From assembly GCA_900472295.1 (NCBI GenBank), contig UCIA01000002.1, positions 806,001-870,000 of the forward strand: 64,000 nt of DNA, in the 5' to 3' direction. This stretch comes from Hyphomicrobiales bacterium (GTDB taxonomy: Bacteria > Pseudomonadota > Alphaproteobacteria > Rhizobiales > Rhizobiaceae). The notes beneath the pieces were generated by a model that ran no database searches, had not been told where the DNA came from, and worked only from the letters and a program-made list of their open reading frames with translations. Numbering within the stretch: the first letter of the stretch is position 1; each line of letters begins with the position of its first letter. The position numbers were made by a program, and so were the translations under genes. Shown here one piece after another: positions 38,074-47,681 of this stretch.

Positions 38074-39116
38074 CACGCAAACCCCGTGATCTTGAGGAAG
38101 GCTGCGGTGGCGACCACCATGAACAGCGAGATCGGCAGGAAAACTTTCCAGCCAAGGCGCATCAGCTGGTCGTAGCGGTAGCGCGGCACGAAGGCCTTCA
38201 CCATCGAGAACATGAAGAACATCAGGCAGATCTTGAGCACGAACCAGATCACGCCGGGCACCCAAGTGAACGGCGCGAAGTCGAACGGAGGCAGCCAGCC
38301 GCCGAGGAACAGGATGGTGGCCAGCGCGCACATCATCACCACGGCGACGTATTCGCCGAGGAAGAACAGCAGGAACGGCGTCGAGGAATATTCGACCATG
38401 TGGCCGGCAACCAGCTCCGACTCGGCTTCGACAAGGTCGAAGGGCGGGCGGTTGGTCTCGGCCAGCGCCGAGATGAAAAAGATGACGAACATCGGGAACA
38501 GCGCCAGCCAGTGCCAGTCAAGGAAGCTGTTGGGCAGGCCAAGCTTGGTGCCCAGCCCGTCCTGCTGCGACATGACGATGTCGGTCAGGTTGAGTGAGCC
38601 GACGCAGAGCAGCACGGTGACGATGACGAAGCCGATCGAGACTTCGTAGGAGACCATCTGGGCTGCCGAGCGCAGCGCGCCGAGGAACGGATATTTCGAG
38701 TTCGATGCCCAGCCGCCCATGATCACGCCGTAGACCTCAAGCGAGGAGATGGCGAAGACGTAGAGAATGCCGACATTGACGTTGGCGACCGCCCAGCCGG
38801 CGTTGACGGGAATGACCGCCCAGGCCGAGATCGCCAGCACCGCCGACACCAGCGGCGCCAGCAGGAAAACGCCCTTGTTGGCGCCGGACGGAATGACCGG
38901 CTCCTTGAAGACGAACTTCAAAAGGTCCGCGAAAGCCTGCAGCGTGCCCCACGGGCCGACGACGTTCGGGCCGCGGCGCAGCTGCACCGCCGCCCAGATC
39001 TTGCGGTCGGCGTAAAGCAGATAGGCAACCGCGATCAGCAGAACGACGATCAGCACGACCGACTTCAACAGGATGATCAGCGCCGGCAGCACGTAGAAGG
39101 AGAAGAAAGTGTCCAT
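38073..39116 (-). CDS. nuoH: NADH-quinone oxidoreductase subunit H
   Basis: The protein has 347 residues from ATG 39116, whose product begins [20 protein letters not shown]; the frame upstream of it lies in nuoG. It is the quinone-chamber membrane subunit with [40 protein letters not shown] and the Glu-rich [20 protein letters not shown] loop. The nuoG stop is two bases before its start. Confidence 0.96.
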   Translation of the reverse strand: MDTFFSFYVLPALIILLKSVVLIVVLLIAVAYLLYADRKIWAAVQLRRGPNVVGPWGTLQAFADLLKFVFKEPVIPSGANKGVFLLAPLVSAVLAISAWAVIPVNAGWAVANVNVGILYVFAISSLEVYGVIMGGWASNSKYPFLGALRSAAQMVSYEVSIGFVIVTVLLCVGSLNLTDIVMSQQDGLGTKLGLPNSFLDWHWLALFPMFVIFFISALAETNRPPFDLVEAESELVAGHMVEYSSTPFLLFFLGEYVAVVMMCALATILFLGGWLPPFDFAPFTWVPGVIWFVLKICLMFFMFSMVKAFVPRYRYDQLMRLGWKVFLPISLFMVVATAAFLKITGFA

Positions 39117-39118
39117 GT

Positions 39119-41200
39119 CTACTCTGCCGCCTGCCTGAAGCCGTTTTTCGCCAGCGCCGAGCATTCCGCCATGACGGCGGAGGCCCGCGCGATCGGGTTG
39201 GTCAGATAGAAATCCTGGACCGGCGAGGTGAAAATGCCCTTGTTCAGCCGCCCGCCGAGCTTCGCCACCTTGGCGATGTGGTCGGCATTGCCTGGCTCGA
39301 CATGGTCGATGCGGGCGAGATGCGGGTATTCGCCATACAGTTTGGCGCGCAGCTGCTGCAGCGAATCGAACGGCAGTTTCTTGCCCAGCACATCCGACAG
39401 TGCCCTGAGAATCGCCCAGTCCTCGCGCGCATCGCCCGGCGCGAAGCCGGCGCGGTTGGTCTGCTGCACGCGGCCCTCGGTGTTGACGTAGGTGCCTGAC
39501 TTCTCAGTGTAGGCAGCGCCCGGCAGGATGACATTGGCGCGGTGCGCGCCGGCATCGCCATGGGTGCCGACATAGACGACGAAGGCGCCGCCGGTCTTCG
39601 ACATGTCGATCTCGTCGGCGCCGAGCAGGAACAGTACATCGCTCTCGCCCAGCATGCCGGCGACATTCTTGCCGCCCTCGCCCGGCACGAAGCCGACATC
39701 GAGACCGCCGACGCGGGCAGCCGCATTGTGCAGCACGGCAAAGCCGTTCCAATCGGCGCGGGCAGCGTTGACGGCCGTGGCGAGCTTCGCCGCCTGGCCG
39801 AGTATCGCAGCGCCATCAGCACGCGACAGCGCGCCCTGGCCGACAATGATCAGCGGATGCGTCGCCTTCTGCAGCACCTGGAAGAACTTGCCATTGCCGT
39901 CAGCCAGGTCCTTCAGCGATTCCGGGCCGGCGCCGAGCTGCTCATAGTCATAGCGTGTGTCGCCGACTTCGCCGATGACGCCGACCGGCAGATTGCCGAT
40001 GCGCCAGCGCTTGCGGATGCGGGCATTGAGCACCGAAGCCTCGTAACGCGGATTGGCGCCGATGATCAGCACCGCATCGGCCTGCTCGATGCCTTCGATG
40101 GTCGGATTGAAGATGTAGCTGGCGCGGCCGAGAGCCGGATCGAGTGCGGCGCCATCCTGGCGGCAATCGGTGTTCTTCGAGCCCAGCGAAGCCATAAGCT
40201 GCTTCAGAGCATAGATCTCTTCAACCGCGGCGAGATCGCCGGCAATGGCGCTGATCTTCTCGGGCGCAGCTTTGGAGACCGCATCCTTGATCGCTGCAAA
40301 CGCTTCGGCCCAGCTGGCCGGCGCCAGCTTGCCGTCCTTGCGCACATAGGGGCGGTCGAGGCGCTGTGTGCGCAACCCGTCCCAGATGAAGCGGGTCTTG
40401 TCGGAAATCCACTCTTCGTTCACCGCCTCGTTGACGCGCGGCAGGATGCGCATAACCTCGCGGCCACGGCTATCGACGCGGATCGCCGAGCCGACCGCGT
40501 CCATCACGTCGATGGATTCGGTCTTGGTCAGCTCCCACGGCCGCGCCTGGAAGGCGAAGGGCTTCGAGGTCAGCGCGCCGACCGGGCAAAGGTCGATGAC
40601 ATTGCCCTGCAGCTCCGAAGTCATCGCGCTTTCGAGATAGGTGGTGATCTCGGCATCTTCACCGCGGCCGATCAGGCCAAGCTCGGAAATGCCGGCGACT
40701 TCGGTGGTGAAGCGGACGCAGCGCGTGCAGTGGATGCAGCGGTTCATCACCGTCTTGACCAGCGGGCCGATATACTTGTCTTCGACCGCGCGCTTGTTTT
40801 CCTGGTAGCGCGAGGAATCGACGCCGAAGGCCATCGCCTGGTCCTGCAAGTCGCATTCGCCGCCCTGGTCGCAGATCGGGCAATCCAGCGGATGGTTGAT
40901 CAGCAGGAACTCCATCACGCCTTCGCGGGCCTTCTTGACCATCGGCGTGTTGGTGAAGATTTCAGGCGCCTCGCCATTCGGGCCCGGGCGCAGGTCGCGC
41001 ACATTCATGGCGCAGGATGCCTGCGGCTTGGGCGGCCCGCCCTTCACCTCGATCAGGCACATGCGGCAATTGCCGGCGATCGACAACCGCTCATGGAAGC
41101 AGAAGCGCGGCACTTCCGCTCCGGCGTCCTCGGCCGCCTGCAGCAGCGTGTAGTGGTCGGGTACAGTGATCTCTTTCCCGTCGACCTTGAGCTTTGCCAT
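39119..41200 (-). CDS. nuoG: NADH-quinone oxidoreductase subunit G
   Basis: The protein has 693 residues from ATG 41200 (41203 is also possible). The N-terminus carries the 2Fe-2S ferredoxin motifs [19 protein letters not shown] and [11 protein letters not shown], the His/Cys motif [17 protein letters not shown], and [11 protein letters not shown] molybdopterin-oxidoreductase-like domain follows without the cofactor role. It carries electrons from NuoF toward the quinone. The start codon overlaps the stop of the small pentapeptide-like gene upstream. Confidence 0.96.
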   Translation of the reverse strand: MAKLKVDGKEITVPDHYTLLQAAEDAGAEVPRFCFHERLSIAGNCRMCLIEVKGGPPKPQASCAMNVRDLRPGPNGEAPEIFTNTPMVKKAREGVMEFLLINHPLDCPICDQGGECDLQDQAMAFGVDSSRYQENKRAVEDKYIGPLVKTVMNRCIHCTRCVRFTTEVAGISELGLIGRGEDAEITTYLESAMTSELQGNVIDLCPVGALTSKPFAFQARPWELTKTESIDVMDAVGSAIRVDSRGREVMRILPRVNEAVNEEWISDKTRFIWDGLRTQRLDRPYVRKDGKLAPASWAEAFAAIKDAVSKAAPEKISAIAGDLAAVEEIYALKQLMASLGSKNTDCRQDGAALDPALGRASYIFNPTIEGIEQADAVLIIGANPRYEASVLNARIRKRWRIGNLPVGVIGEVGDTRYDYEQLGAGPESLKDLADGNGKFFQVLQKATHPLIIVGQGALSRADGAAILGQAAKLATAVNAARADWNGFAVLHNAAARVGGLDVGFVPGEGGKNVAGMLGESDVLFLLGADEIDMSKTGGAFVVYVGTHGDAGAHRANVILPGAAYTEKSGTYVNTEGRVQQTNRAGFAPGDAREDWAILRALSDVLGKKLPFDSLQQLRAKLYGEYPHLARIDHVEPGNADHIAKVAKLGGRLNKGIFTSPVQDFYLTNPIARASAVMAECSALAKNGFRQAAE

Positions 41201-41481
41201 CAATTGCCCCCGGCGGTCTTCGCCGTCTCATATGCCTGAAACAGATCGCTCAGCCTGATGCCATTGATCATCGTGCCGGCGATTTCAGCGTTTTCTATCT
41301 TCAAATTGCTCATGTTCAAATTGCTGAAAGATGCATTCGAAAGCTTTGCGTCTTTCACCTGGGCCACCGACAGGTCGACGTTGTGAAACTGCGTGTTGGA
41401 CAGGTTCACATCGTCAAATCTGGAGTTGCTGACGATGGCATTGCGCACATCGAGAACATCACGCCTGTCGTGGATCTCCAT
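41200..41481 (-). CDS. Small pentapeptide-repeat-like protein inside the nuo operon
   Basis: The protein has 93 residues from ATG 41481, whose product begins [15 protein letters not shown] run of five-residue steps ([20 protein letters not shown], then [20 protein letters not shown]) fits a short right-handed quadrilateral beta-helix. The C-terminus is helical. It ends with an ATGA overlap into nuoG, so it is co-translated with complex I subunits. It is not a known complex I subunit; an assembly or stabilising role is only a guess. Confidence 0.75.
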   Translation of the reverse strand: MEIHDRRDVLDVRNAIVSNSRFDDVNLSNTQFHNVDLSVAQVKDAKLSNASFSNLNMSNLKIENAEIAGTMINGIRLSDLFQAYETAKTAGGN

Positions 41482-41489
41482 GCCGCCCC

Positions 41490-42164
41490 CTACCTCTTCG
41501 CCTTGGCGGCCAGCGTCAGCGCCGCCGCCTGGCGGGTCCACTCGTCGCGGCCGATGCGGCCCGCGAGCGACAAATAATCCTCGACCCAGGCGATCTCTTC
41601 GGGCGTCCATGCCGCGATCTGGGCGTAGGTCCAGATGCCGAGGCCGTTCAGCACCTTTTCCAGCTTCGGCCCGACGCCGGTTATCGCCTTGAGATCCGAG
41701 GGCTTGGCCGGACGCGCCATCGTCTTGGGCTGCCTGAAATCCTCCGGCATCAACCCGGTCGTCGCGCCGTCCGCAACAGCATCGGCCTTGTCCGGTTCGG
41801 CATCGACAGTGCGGGCGGCGATGTCGGTCACATCCTGGGCAAAATTCTGCGCTTCGGCGATCAAGGTCTTGGTCGCCGCGCGCGCCTTGGTGGCGGGGGC
41901 GGTCTCGGAATTGCTTTCGTCGATGACGGGTCGGAAAAGCCGCTGCGACGCCTCGGCAGCACCCGTCATTGCGCCAAGCCAGACGCCAAAGGCGTGGTTG
42001 GCAAGGCCGAAGCCAAGCGCCGACATGGCGGCTGCACCCGCGACTGGATGCGCGAGAAGGTTGACGGCGCTGGCCATCTCCTTCGGCATCATCCTGGTCA
42101 AATCCTGGTTCATCTTCTCAAGCTGGTCCAAATTGGGCATCAAAGGGTTCGAATACGGCGCCAT
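41490..42164 (-). CDS. Complex I operon protein with C-terminal helix-hairpin-helix domain
   Basis: The protein has 224 residues from ATG 42164, whose product begins MAPYSNPLMPNLDQLEKMNQ. The N-terminal half is phasin-like, with a hydrophobic helix (GAAAMSALGFGLANHAFGVW). An Ala/Asp-rich linker follows, and residues 165-224 contain LKAITGVGPKLEKVLNGLGI and WVEDYLSLAGRIGRDEWTRQ. That C-terminal module is nearly the same as the extra domain at the end of NuoE in this operon. Similar genes sit between nuoF and nuoG in rhizobia and are often just called NADH-ubiquinone dehydrogenase; the true role is unknown. Confidence 0.75.
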   Translation of the reverse strand: MAPYSNPLMPNLDQLEKMNQDLTRMMPKEMASAVNLLAHPVAGAAAMSALGFGLANHAFGVWLGAMTGAAEASQRLFRPVIDESNSETAPATKARAATKTLIAEAQNFAQDVTDIAARTVDAEPDKADAVADGATTGLMPEDFRQPKTMARPAKPSDLKAITGVGPKLEKVLNGLGIWTYAQIAAWTPEEIAWVEDYLSLAGRIGRDEWTRQAAALTLAAKAKR

Positions 42165-42210
42165 AGAAATCTCCTGGTCGTTTCTTCGCTTGCCCCACCC
42201 CGGTATTCTC

Positions 42211-42309
42211 AATTCGGGCCCTTGCCCGTAATTCCAATTCGGGCCCTTGCCCGTAGTTCTCAATTCGGGCTCTTGCCCGTAATTCATTCGGGCTTTCGCC
42301 CGCATTCCA
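42211..42309. repeat. Four tandem 25-bp hairpin repeats between nuoF and the next gene
   Basis: Copies start at 42211, 42236, 42262 and 42286. Each contains AATTCGGGC, four bases, then GCCCG, so each can form a small stem with a CCTT-type loop (CGGGC-CCTT-GCCCG). The last copy is diverged (CGGGC-TTTC-GCCCG). The array lies in the leader of the 224-aa gene within the operon and could adjust its expression or stabilise upstream RNA. Confidence 0.85.
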
Positions 42310-42319
42310 AAGTCGTCGT

Positions 42320-43624
42320 CTATTCCGCCGCCACCATCACCGGCTCGGCCCGGTGCGCATTGCGGGAAAACTCGTCGATGCGCCGCTCCACCTCGCCGCG
42401 GAAATGCCGCATCAGGCCCTGGATCGGCCATGCCGCCGCATCGCCCAGCGCGCAGATCGTGTGGCCTTCCACCTGCTTGGTGACGTCGAGCAGCATGTCG
42501 ATCTCGCGCTTCTGCGCCTCGCCGCGCACCAGCCGCTCCATCACCCGCCACATCCAGCCGGTGCCTTCCCGGCACGGCGTGCACTGGCCACAGCTCTCGT
42601 GCTTGTAGAAATAAGACAGCCGGGCGATCGCCTTCACGACATCGGTCGACTTGTCCATGACAATGACAGCCGCCGTGCCGAGGCCGGATTTGAGGTCGCG
42701 CAAGGCGTCGAAATCCATCGGCGTGTCGATGATCTGCTCAGCCGGCACCAGCGGCACCGAAGCGCCGCCAGGAATGACGGCGAGCAGATTGTCCCAGCCG
42801 CCGCGAATGCCGCCGCAATGCGTATCGATCAGCTCGCGGAACGGAATCGACATCGCCTCTTCGACGGTGCACGGATTGTTGACGTGGCCCGAGATGCAAA
42901 ACAGCTTGGTGCCGACATTGTTGGGTCGGCCGAAGGACGAGAACCAGGCAGCGCCACGGCGCAGGATGGTCGGCGCCACGGCGATGGACTCGACATTGTT
43001 CACGGTTGTCGGGCAACCATACAAGCCGACATTGGCCGGGAATGGCGGCTTCAGCCGGGGCTGGCCCTTCTTGCCTTCGAGGCTTTCGAGAAGTGCTGTT
43101 TCCTCGCCGCAGATATAGGCGCCGGCGCCGTGATGCATGTAGATGTCGAAATCATAGCCGGACGTGTTGTTCTTGCCGATCAGCTTGGCCTCATAGGCCT
43201 CGTCGATGGCGCGCTGCAGCGCCTCGCGCTCGCGGATGAACTCGCCGCGCACATAGATGTAGGCGGCGATCGCGCCCATGGCGAAGCCGGCGATGAACGA
43301 CCCCTCGACCAGCGTGTGCGGGTCGTTGCGCAAAATGTCGCGGTCCTTGCACGTGCCAGGCTCGGATTCGTCAGCGTTGACAACGAGATAGCTCGGCCTT
43401 CCGTCGCTCTGCTTGGGCATGAACGACCATTTCAAACCGGTCGGGAAGCCGGCGCCGCCGCGGCCGCGCAGGCCCGACGCCTTCATCTCGTTGACGATCC
43501 ATTCGCGCCCCTTGGCAATGATGCCGGGCGTGTTGTCCCACGCGCCGCGCGCCATGGCGCCGGCCAGCGACTTGTCGAACAGGCCGTATATGTTGTTGAA
43601 GATGCGGTCTTTGTCGGCCAGCAT
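42320..43624 (-). CDS. nuoF: NADH-quinone oxidoreductase subunit F
   Basis: The 434-residue NADH-binding subunit has the FMN/NADH motif [38 protein letters not shown], and the N3 4Fe-4S ligands [15 protein letters not shown] plus the distal Cys in [13 protein letters not shown]. It oxidises NADH and passes electrons to the Fe-S chain. A 67-aa membrane protein gene separates it from nuoE. Confidence 0.96.
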   Translation of the reverse strand: MLADKDRIFNNIYGLFDKSLAGAMARGAWDNTPGIIAKGREWIVNEMKASGLRGRGGAGFPTGLKWSFMPKQSDGRPSYLVVNADESEPGTCKDRDILRNDPHTLVEGSFIAGFAMGAIAAYIYVRGEFIREREALQRAIDEAYEAKLIGKNNTSGYDFDIYMHHGAGAYICGEETALLESLEGKKGQPRLKPPFPANVGLYGCPTTVNNVESIAVAPTILRRGAAWFSSFGRPNNVGTKLFCISGHVNNPCTVEEAMSIPFRELIDTHCGGIRGGWDNLLAVIPGGASVPLVPAEQIIDTPMDFDALRDLKSGLGTAAVIVMDKSTDVVKAIARLSYFYKHESCGQCTPCREGTGWMWRVMERLVRGEAQKREIDMLLDVTKQVEGHTICALGDAAAWPIQGLMRHFRGEVERRIDEFSRNAHRAEPVMVAAE

Positions 43625-43627
43625 GAC

Positions 43628-43831
43628 TTACCTCTTTCCCCGCAAGACGATCGAGAACCACACCAGCACGCCTATGCCGGTTGCGGCCATCGATTCCAGA
43701 GAATCCGAAAACGGCACTTCGACGAGGCGCCGCAGCCCTTCCAAAAGAATGTTGGCAGCGACGATGCAGACAACGCCGATGACAATGCTGCGCAGCGTCA
43801 GCAAGGATCCGGTGTTTTGCGCTTCAGCCAT
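43628..43831 (-). CDS. Small membrane protein between nuoE and nuoF
   Basis: The protein has 67 residues from ATG 43831, whose product begins MAEAQNTGSLLTLRSIVIGV; it overlaps the nuoE stop as ATGA. Two hydrophobic segments (SIVIGVVCIVAANILLEGL and AATGIGVLVWFSIVL) suggest a two-helix membrane protein. No family is recognised. Tight coupling to nuoE and nuoF suggests expression with complex I. Confidence 0.7.
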   Translation of the reverse strand: MAEAQNTGSLLTLRSIVIGVVCIVAANILLEGLRRLVEVPFSDSLESMAATGIGVLVWFSIVLRGKR

Positions 43832-45159
43832 CAGCGTGGCTCCTTGCCGAAGACGCGGATGTATTCGGCGACGCCGCCCTTGGCGAGCGCCTTGGCCTGC
43901 TTGACCCAGTCGTCGCGGTCGATACGGCCGTGGAAAGCGAGATAGCCGTCCACCCAGTCGCGTTCGGCCTTCTTCCACGAAGCCACCTGCGCGAAGGTGA
44001 AAATACCCAGCGAATGCAGGACGCCCTCGATCTTCGGGCCGACGCCCGAGATCAGCTTGAGATCGTCGACCGCAGCCGGCCTGGCGATGCCGGCCGGACG
44101 GTTCTTGTCCTCGAGCGACGGTTTTGCCGGCTTGGCGGCGGGCTTTGCCGCAGCTGCTGGCGCCTTGGCCGCAGGCGCCTTGGCTTCCGGCGCCGTAAAG
44201 GCGGCAACCGGCGTGACTGTGGTCTTCGGACCATTGCGCTGCTTGGCGACTTTCTCGACTGCTGGCGCCGCGGTGTTGGCGTTGGCCGCTGAATGGGCCG
44301 GGGCCGAGACGCTTGCCGCTTTTTCGGCAGCCGGAGCGACCTTTGCCGCCGAGGGCGACTTCAGCGCCGGGCTGGTTTCGGGCGCGTCGGTCTTCGGCTT
44401 GCCGGCGTTCGACGGCGCAACTGCGACCGGTGCCGGCGCCGCAGCAACGGCTGCCGGCGCGGCGGAGGATGTCTCGGCAGCCGGCGCCGCCTGGGCGGCC
44501 TTGGTCGCCGCCTTGGCTTCCTTGTCGCGGGTTGCCTTCAAGATTGCCTTTTCGCTTTTCAGCGTCGTCAGGCCTGGCGTCGGCTCCGACCCGCTACGGC
44601 CATTCTGCGGCCCGGGATTGACCTCGGCGCCCTTGCCGGCGCCGTAGAGATCGATGATCTCTTCAAGCCGCTCCGGCGTCAGGTCCTCGAACGTGTCCTT
44701 GAAAATCATCACCATTGGCGCGTTGACGCAGGCGCCGAGGCATTCGACCTCCTCCCACGACAGCGTGCCCTTGTCGTTGGTGTGGAACTGATCGTGATGG
44801 ATTTTCGAGCGGCAGACATCCATCAGCGCTTCGGAACCGCGCAGCATGCAGGGCGTGGTGCCGCATACCTGGATATGGGCACGCGTGCCGACCGGGTTGA
44901 GCTGGTACTGGGTATAGAAGGTCGCGACCTCGAGCCCGCGAATGCGCGGCATGCCGAGCATGTCCGAAATGGTCTCGATCGCCGCCTTGGTGACCCAGCC
45001 TTCCTGCTCCTGCGCAATCATCAGGAGCGGAATGATCGCCGACTGCTCGCGGCCTTTCGGGTATTTCTTGATCCATTGCTTTGCCACGGCCGCATTCGCC
45101 CGGTTGAAGGCGAAGGAGGCTGGCTGGACGCTGGCTTCTGCGAGACGGCGGACTGACAT
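43831..45159 (-). CDS. nuoE: NADH-quinone oxidoreductase subunit E with C-terminal HhH extension
   Basis: The protein has 442 residues, about twice the usual 160-240. Residues 1-200 are the thioredoxin-like 2Fe-2S subunit with CGTTPCMLRG and ECLGACVNAPM. Residues 200-365 are a low-complexity Ala/Pro/Lys linker. Residues 370-435 carry LKLISGVGPKIEGVLHSLGI and WVDGYLAFHGRIDRDDWVKQ, an HhH-like module shared with the 224-aa protein encoded downstream. Such C-terminally extended NuoE proteins occur in other rhizobia. The core passes or stores electrons near FMN; the extension's role is unknown. Confidence 0.92.
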   Translation of the reverse strand: MSVRRLAEASVQPASFAFNRANAAVAKQWIKKYPKGREQSAIIPLLMIAQEQEGWVTKAAIETISDMLGMPRIRGLEVATFYTQYQLNPVGTRAHIQVCGTTPCMLRGSEALMDVCRSKIHHDQFHTNDKGTLSWEEVECLGACVNAPMVMIFKDTFEDLTPERLEEIIDLYGAGKGAEVNPGPQNGRSGSEPTPGLTTLKSEKAILKATRDKEAKAATKAAQAAPAAETSSAAPAAVAAAPAPVAVAPSNAGKPKTDAPETSPALKSPSAAKVAPAAEKAASVSAPAHSAANANTAAPAVEKVAKQRNGPKTTVTPVAAFTAPEAKAPAAKAPAAAAKPAAKPAKPSLEDKNRPAGIARPAAVDDLKLISGVGPKIEGVLHSLGIFTFAQVASWKKAERDWVDGYLAFHGRIDRDDWVKQAKALAKGGVAEYIRVFGKEPR

Positions 45160-45169
45160 TCAGAATGAC

Positions 45170-45409
45170 CTAGTGAACAGGCTTGCAATACTGCGTGGCG
45201 ACGTCGCCGGAGGTCTTGCTCTCGGCGGCGAAGCACATGACGACCGCGTCGCCCTTCTGCAGGACTAGGCCGGGGCCGGCATTGCTCGGGAAGGCAGCCT
45301 TGACCTCATAGCCTTCCTTGAGCAGCGAATCGACGGTCACACCCTGCTGCGCGTGGGCAACGGAAGCGGCCGACACGGCCAGCAAAAGAGCGATTGCAAT
45401 GCGTTTCAT
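45170..45409 (-). CDS. Small secreted hypothetical protein between nuoD and nuoE
   Basis: The 79-residue protein has a clear Sec signal peptide ([20 protein letters not shown], cleavage after AHA), so the mature part of about 59 residues should be periplasmic. It contains two cysteines (VVMCFAAES and QYCKPVH) that could form a disulfide. The start overlaps the nuoD stop as ATGA. No family is recognised. It is an unusual passenger because complex I has no known periplasmic small subunit. Confidence 0.75.
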   Translation of the reverse strand: MKRIAIALLLAVSAASVAHAQQGVTVDSLLKEGYEVKAAFPSNAGPGLVLQKGDAVVMCFAAESKTSGDVATQYCKPVH

Positions 45410-46596
45410 CGATCAACCTCCCCAAAAACGATATCGAGCGAACCCAGGACGGCGGTGACGTCGGCCAGCATGTGGCCGCGGCAAAGGAAATCCATGGCCT
45501 GCAGGTGCGCGAAGCCAGGCGCGCGCAGCTTGCAGCGATACGGCTTGTTGGTGCCGTCGGAGACGAGATAGACGCCGAACTCGCCCTTCGGCGCCTCCAC
45601 GGCGGCATAAACCTCGCCCGCCGGCACGCGATAGCCTTCGGTGTAGAGCTTGAAGTGATGGATCAGCGCTTCCATCGAACGTTTCATCGCCTGGCGCTTC
45701 GGCGGCACCACCTTGCCGTCGAGGTTCGACACCGGCCCGGTGAGTTCCTTGCCGAGCAACAGGTCGACGCACTGGCGCATGATTCTCGCCGACTGGCGCA
45801 TCTCTTCCATGCGCACGAGGTAACGGTCGTAGCAGTCGCCGTTCTTGCCGATCGGGATGTCGAAATCCATCTCGGAATAGCATTCGTAGGGCTGCGACTT
45901 GCGCAAATCCCAGGCAGCACCCGAGCCGCGCACCATGACGCCGGAAAAGCCCCAGGCCCAGGCATCAGCCAGCGAAACGATGCCGATATCGACATTGCGC
46001 TGCTTGAAGATGCGGTTGCCGGTGAGCAGTTTGTCGAGATCGTCGAGCGACTTCAGAAACGGGTCGATCCACTTGCCGATATCCTCGACCAGCTTCTGCG
46101 GCAGGTCCTGATGCACGCCGCCGGGGCGGAAATAGGCCGCATGCATACGCGAGCCCGAGGCCCGCTCATAGAACACCATCAGCTTTTCGCGTTCGACGAA
46201 GCCCCATAGCGGCGGCGTCAGCGCGCCGATATCGAGCGCCTGCGTCGTCACATTGAGGATGTGCGACATGATGCGGCCGATCTCGCAATAAAGCACGCGG
46301 ATCAGCTGGCCGCGCTTCGGCACTTCGATGCCGAGCAGCCGCTCGGTGGCGAGCGCAAAGGCATGTTCCTGGTTCATCGGCGCGCAGTAATCGAGCCGGT
46401 CGAGATAGGGCACCGCCTGCAGATAGGTCTTGTGCTCGATCAGCTTTTCCGTGCCGCGATGCAGCAGACCGATATGCGGATCGACGCGATCCACGACCTC
46501 GCCGTCCAGCTCAAGCACCAACCTCAAAACACCATGCGCCGCAGGGTGTTGAGGTCCAAAGTTGATGTTAAAATTGCGGACGGAGGTTTCAGCCAT
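45406..46596 (-). CDS. nuoD: NADH-quinone oxidoreductase subunit D
   Basis: The 396-residue protein is the 49-kDa quinone-binding subunit related to NiFe hydrogenase large subunits. It has [20 protein letters not shown] and [20 protein letters not shown] at the N-terminus and the quinone-site tyrosine region [13 protein letters not shown]. It ends at [14 protein letters not shown] as usual. It should be translated from the nuo transcript after the inserted four-helix-bundle gene, with 66 bases in between. Confidence 0.96.
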   Translation of the reverse strand: MAETSVRNFNINFGPQHPAAHGVLRLVLELDGEVVDRVDPHIGLLHRGTEKLIEHKTYLQAVPYLDRLDYCAPMNQEHAFALATERLLGIEVPKRGQLIRVLYCEIGRIMSHILNVTTQALDIGALTPPLWGFVEREKLMVFYERASGSRMHAAYFRPGGVHQDLPQKLVEDIGKWIDPFLKSLDDLDKLLTGNRIFKQRNVDIGIVSLADAWAWGFSGVMVRGSGAAWDLRKSQPYECYSEMDFDIPIGKNGDCYDRYLVRMEEMRQSARIMRQCVDLLLGKELTGPVSNLDGKVVPPKRQAMKRSMEALIHHFKLYTEGYRVPAGEVYAAVEAPKGEFGVYLVSDGTNKPYRCKLRAPGFAHLQAMDFLCRGHMLADVTAVLGSLDIVFGEVDR

Positions 46597-46611
46597 TCTG
46601 GCGCCTCTGGC

Positions 46612-47085
46612 GAAGAGTCAGTAGTGAGTAGTGAGTAGTGATCATCAATCTCAATGCCTGCTTCATTCCGCCTGCTTGGCCTGCACCGTTCGAATAAGAG
46701 ATCTCATCATTTTTCCAATCTCTTCGCATCGCAGCAGCAGCTCAATCTCATTGTCTTTTCGTAGCAGGCCAACACGACATGCCAGCAGTATGTGCGTCTC
46801 CAGTTCCTTCAACGAGCCTTGCGCCATGCGCAAAAATTGAACGAACGACCCTCTGTTTTCCCTGCCATATCCCTCCGCGACGTTCGCTGCGATCGAAACC
46901 GCCGACCGGCGCATCTGAGAGGTCATGCCGTAAATCTCATCCCTCGGAAACTCTTTGGTGAAACGATAGCAATCTTCAGCAAGCGTCATCGCCGATTGCC
47001 ACACCTTCAAGTCGCGATAAGATTCGATCCGTTGCTCCAACTCTTTCCCTACTGACTACTCACTACTTCCCTACTCACTGCTTCG
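46612..47085. mobile_element. S23/IVP-type element inserted between nuoC and nuoD
   Basis: Flanks built of GTAGTGA-type heptamers in opposite orientation (GTCAGTAGTGAGTAGTGAGT from 46618; CTACTGACTACTCACTACTT from 47049) enclose a complete four-helix-bundle gene. The right flank contains the nuoC stop codon. The arms could pair in RNA and loop out the gene, as in the intervening sequences of some 23S rRNAs. No transposase is present, so movement, if any, would be in trans or by another route. Confidence 0.6.
46663..47040 (-). CDS. Four-helix-bundle protein (S23 / 23S rRNA intervening-sequence family)
   Basis: The 125-residue protein carries the family pattern: YRDLKVWQSAMTLAEDCYRF, TKEFPRDEIYGMTSQMRRSA and VSIAANVAEGYGRENRGSF, then a helical C-terminus. 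Relatives are encoded in intervening sequences of 23S rRNA and as free genes in many bacteria; related pentameric Avd proteins serve diversity-generating retroelements, but no reverse transcriptase is seen here. Its position inside the nuo operon, on the same strand, means it is transcribed with complex I. Function is unknown. Confidence 0.88.
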   Translation of the reverse strand: MEQRIESYRDLKVWQSAMTLAEDCYRFTKEFPRDEIYGMTSQMRRSAVSIAANVAEGYGRENRGSFVQFLRMAQGSLKELETHILLACRVGLLRKDNEIELLLRCEEIGKMMRSLIRTVQAKQAE

Positions 47086-47677
47086 CTTTTTCGTCGCCCG
47101 GCAGGACGTAATCCGTCCCTTCCCAAGGGGAAAGAAAATCGAAATTGCGGAATTCCTGCTTCAATTCCACCGGCTCGTAGATGACGCGCTTTGCTTCGTC
47201 GTCGTAGCGGACTTCGACAAAGCCGGTCAGCGGGAAATCCTTGCGCAGCGGGTGACCCTCGAACCCGTAGTCGGTGAGGATGCGGCGCAGGTCGGGATGA
47301 CCCGAGAACAGAACGCCATAGAGATCGTAGGTCTCGCGCTCGAACCAGTCTGCGCCGGGATAGACGGCGGTGAGCGACGGCACCAGCGTCTCTTCGTCAG
47401 CCTGGACCTTGATGCGAATGCGCAAATTCTGCTTCGGCGACAGCAAGTGATAAACGACGTCGAAGCGCTTGACCCGCGACGGGTAATCGGCGCCGCAGAC
47501 ATCGATGATCGAGATGAACTGGCAGCGCTGATCGTCGCGCAGGAAGGTCACCACGTCGATCAGGTCGCCCGGCTCGACGGAAATGCCGAGTTCGCCATAG
47601 GCGAGCACCGCGTCCTTCACGCGGCCGGACAGCTTTTCGCCGAGATAGGTCGACAGTTCGCTAAGGGATGCGGCCAT
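47075..47677 (-). CDS. nuoC: NADH-quinone oxidoreductase subunit C
   Basis: The protein has 200 residues from ATG 47677, whose product begins [18 protein letters not shown]; the longer frame to 47848 overlaps nuoB and is rejected. It has the 30-kDa-subunit signature [20 protein letters not shown] and [14 protein letters not shown], and is a peripheral-arm structural subunit. Its stop codon (47077-47075) lies inside the heptamer repeat that begins the S23 element, so the last residues and stop may have been shaped by that insertion. Confidence 0.95.
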   Translation of the reverse strand: MAASLSELSTYLGEKLSGRVKDAVLAYGELGISVEPGDLIDVVTFLRDDQRCQFISIIDVCGADYPSRVKRFDVVYHLLSPKQNLRIRIKVQADEETLVPSLTAVYPGADWFERETYDLYGVLFSGHPDLRRILTDYGFEGHPLRKDFPLTGFVEVRYDDEAKRVIYEPVELKQEFRNFDFLSPWEGTDYVLPGDEKAKQ

Positions 47678-47681
47678 GGTC

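Noticed and set aside
39542-41239. 565-codon open frame antisense to nuoG
   Set aside because: It mirrors nuoG, whose Fe-S motifs are clear. The same reasoning removes the long antisense frames at 25244-26401, 34529-35665 and 42353-43945.
42211-42309. Short tandem repeats as a small CRISPR array
   Set aside because: There are no spacers (unit length 24-26 bases, directly adjacent) and no cas genes.
46663-47040. Avd accessory protein of a diversity-generating retroelement
   Set aside because: No reverse transcriptase, template repeat or variable-repeat target was seen nearby; the free-standing S23/IVP family fits better.
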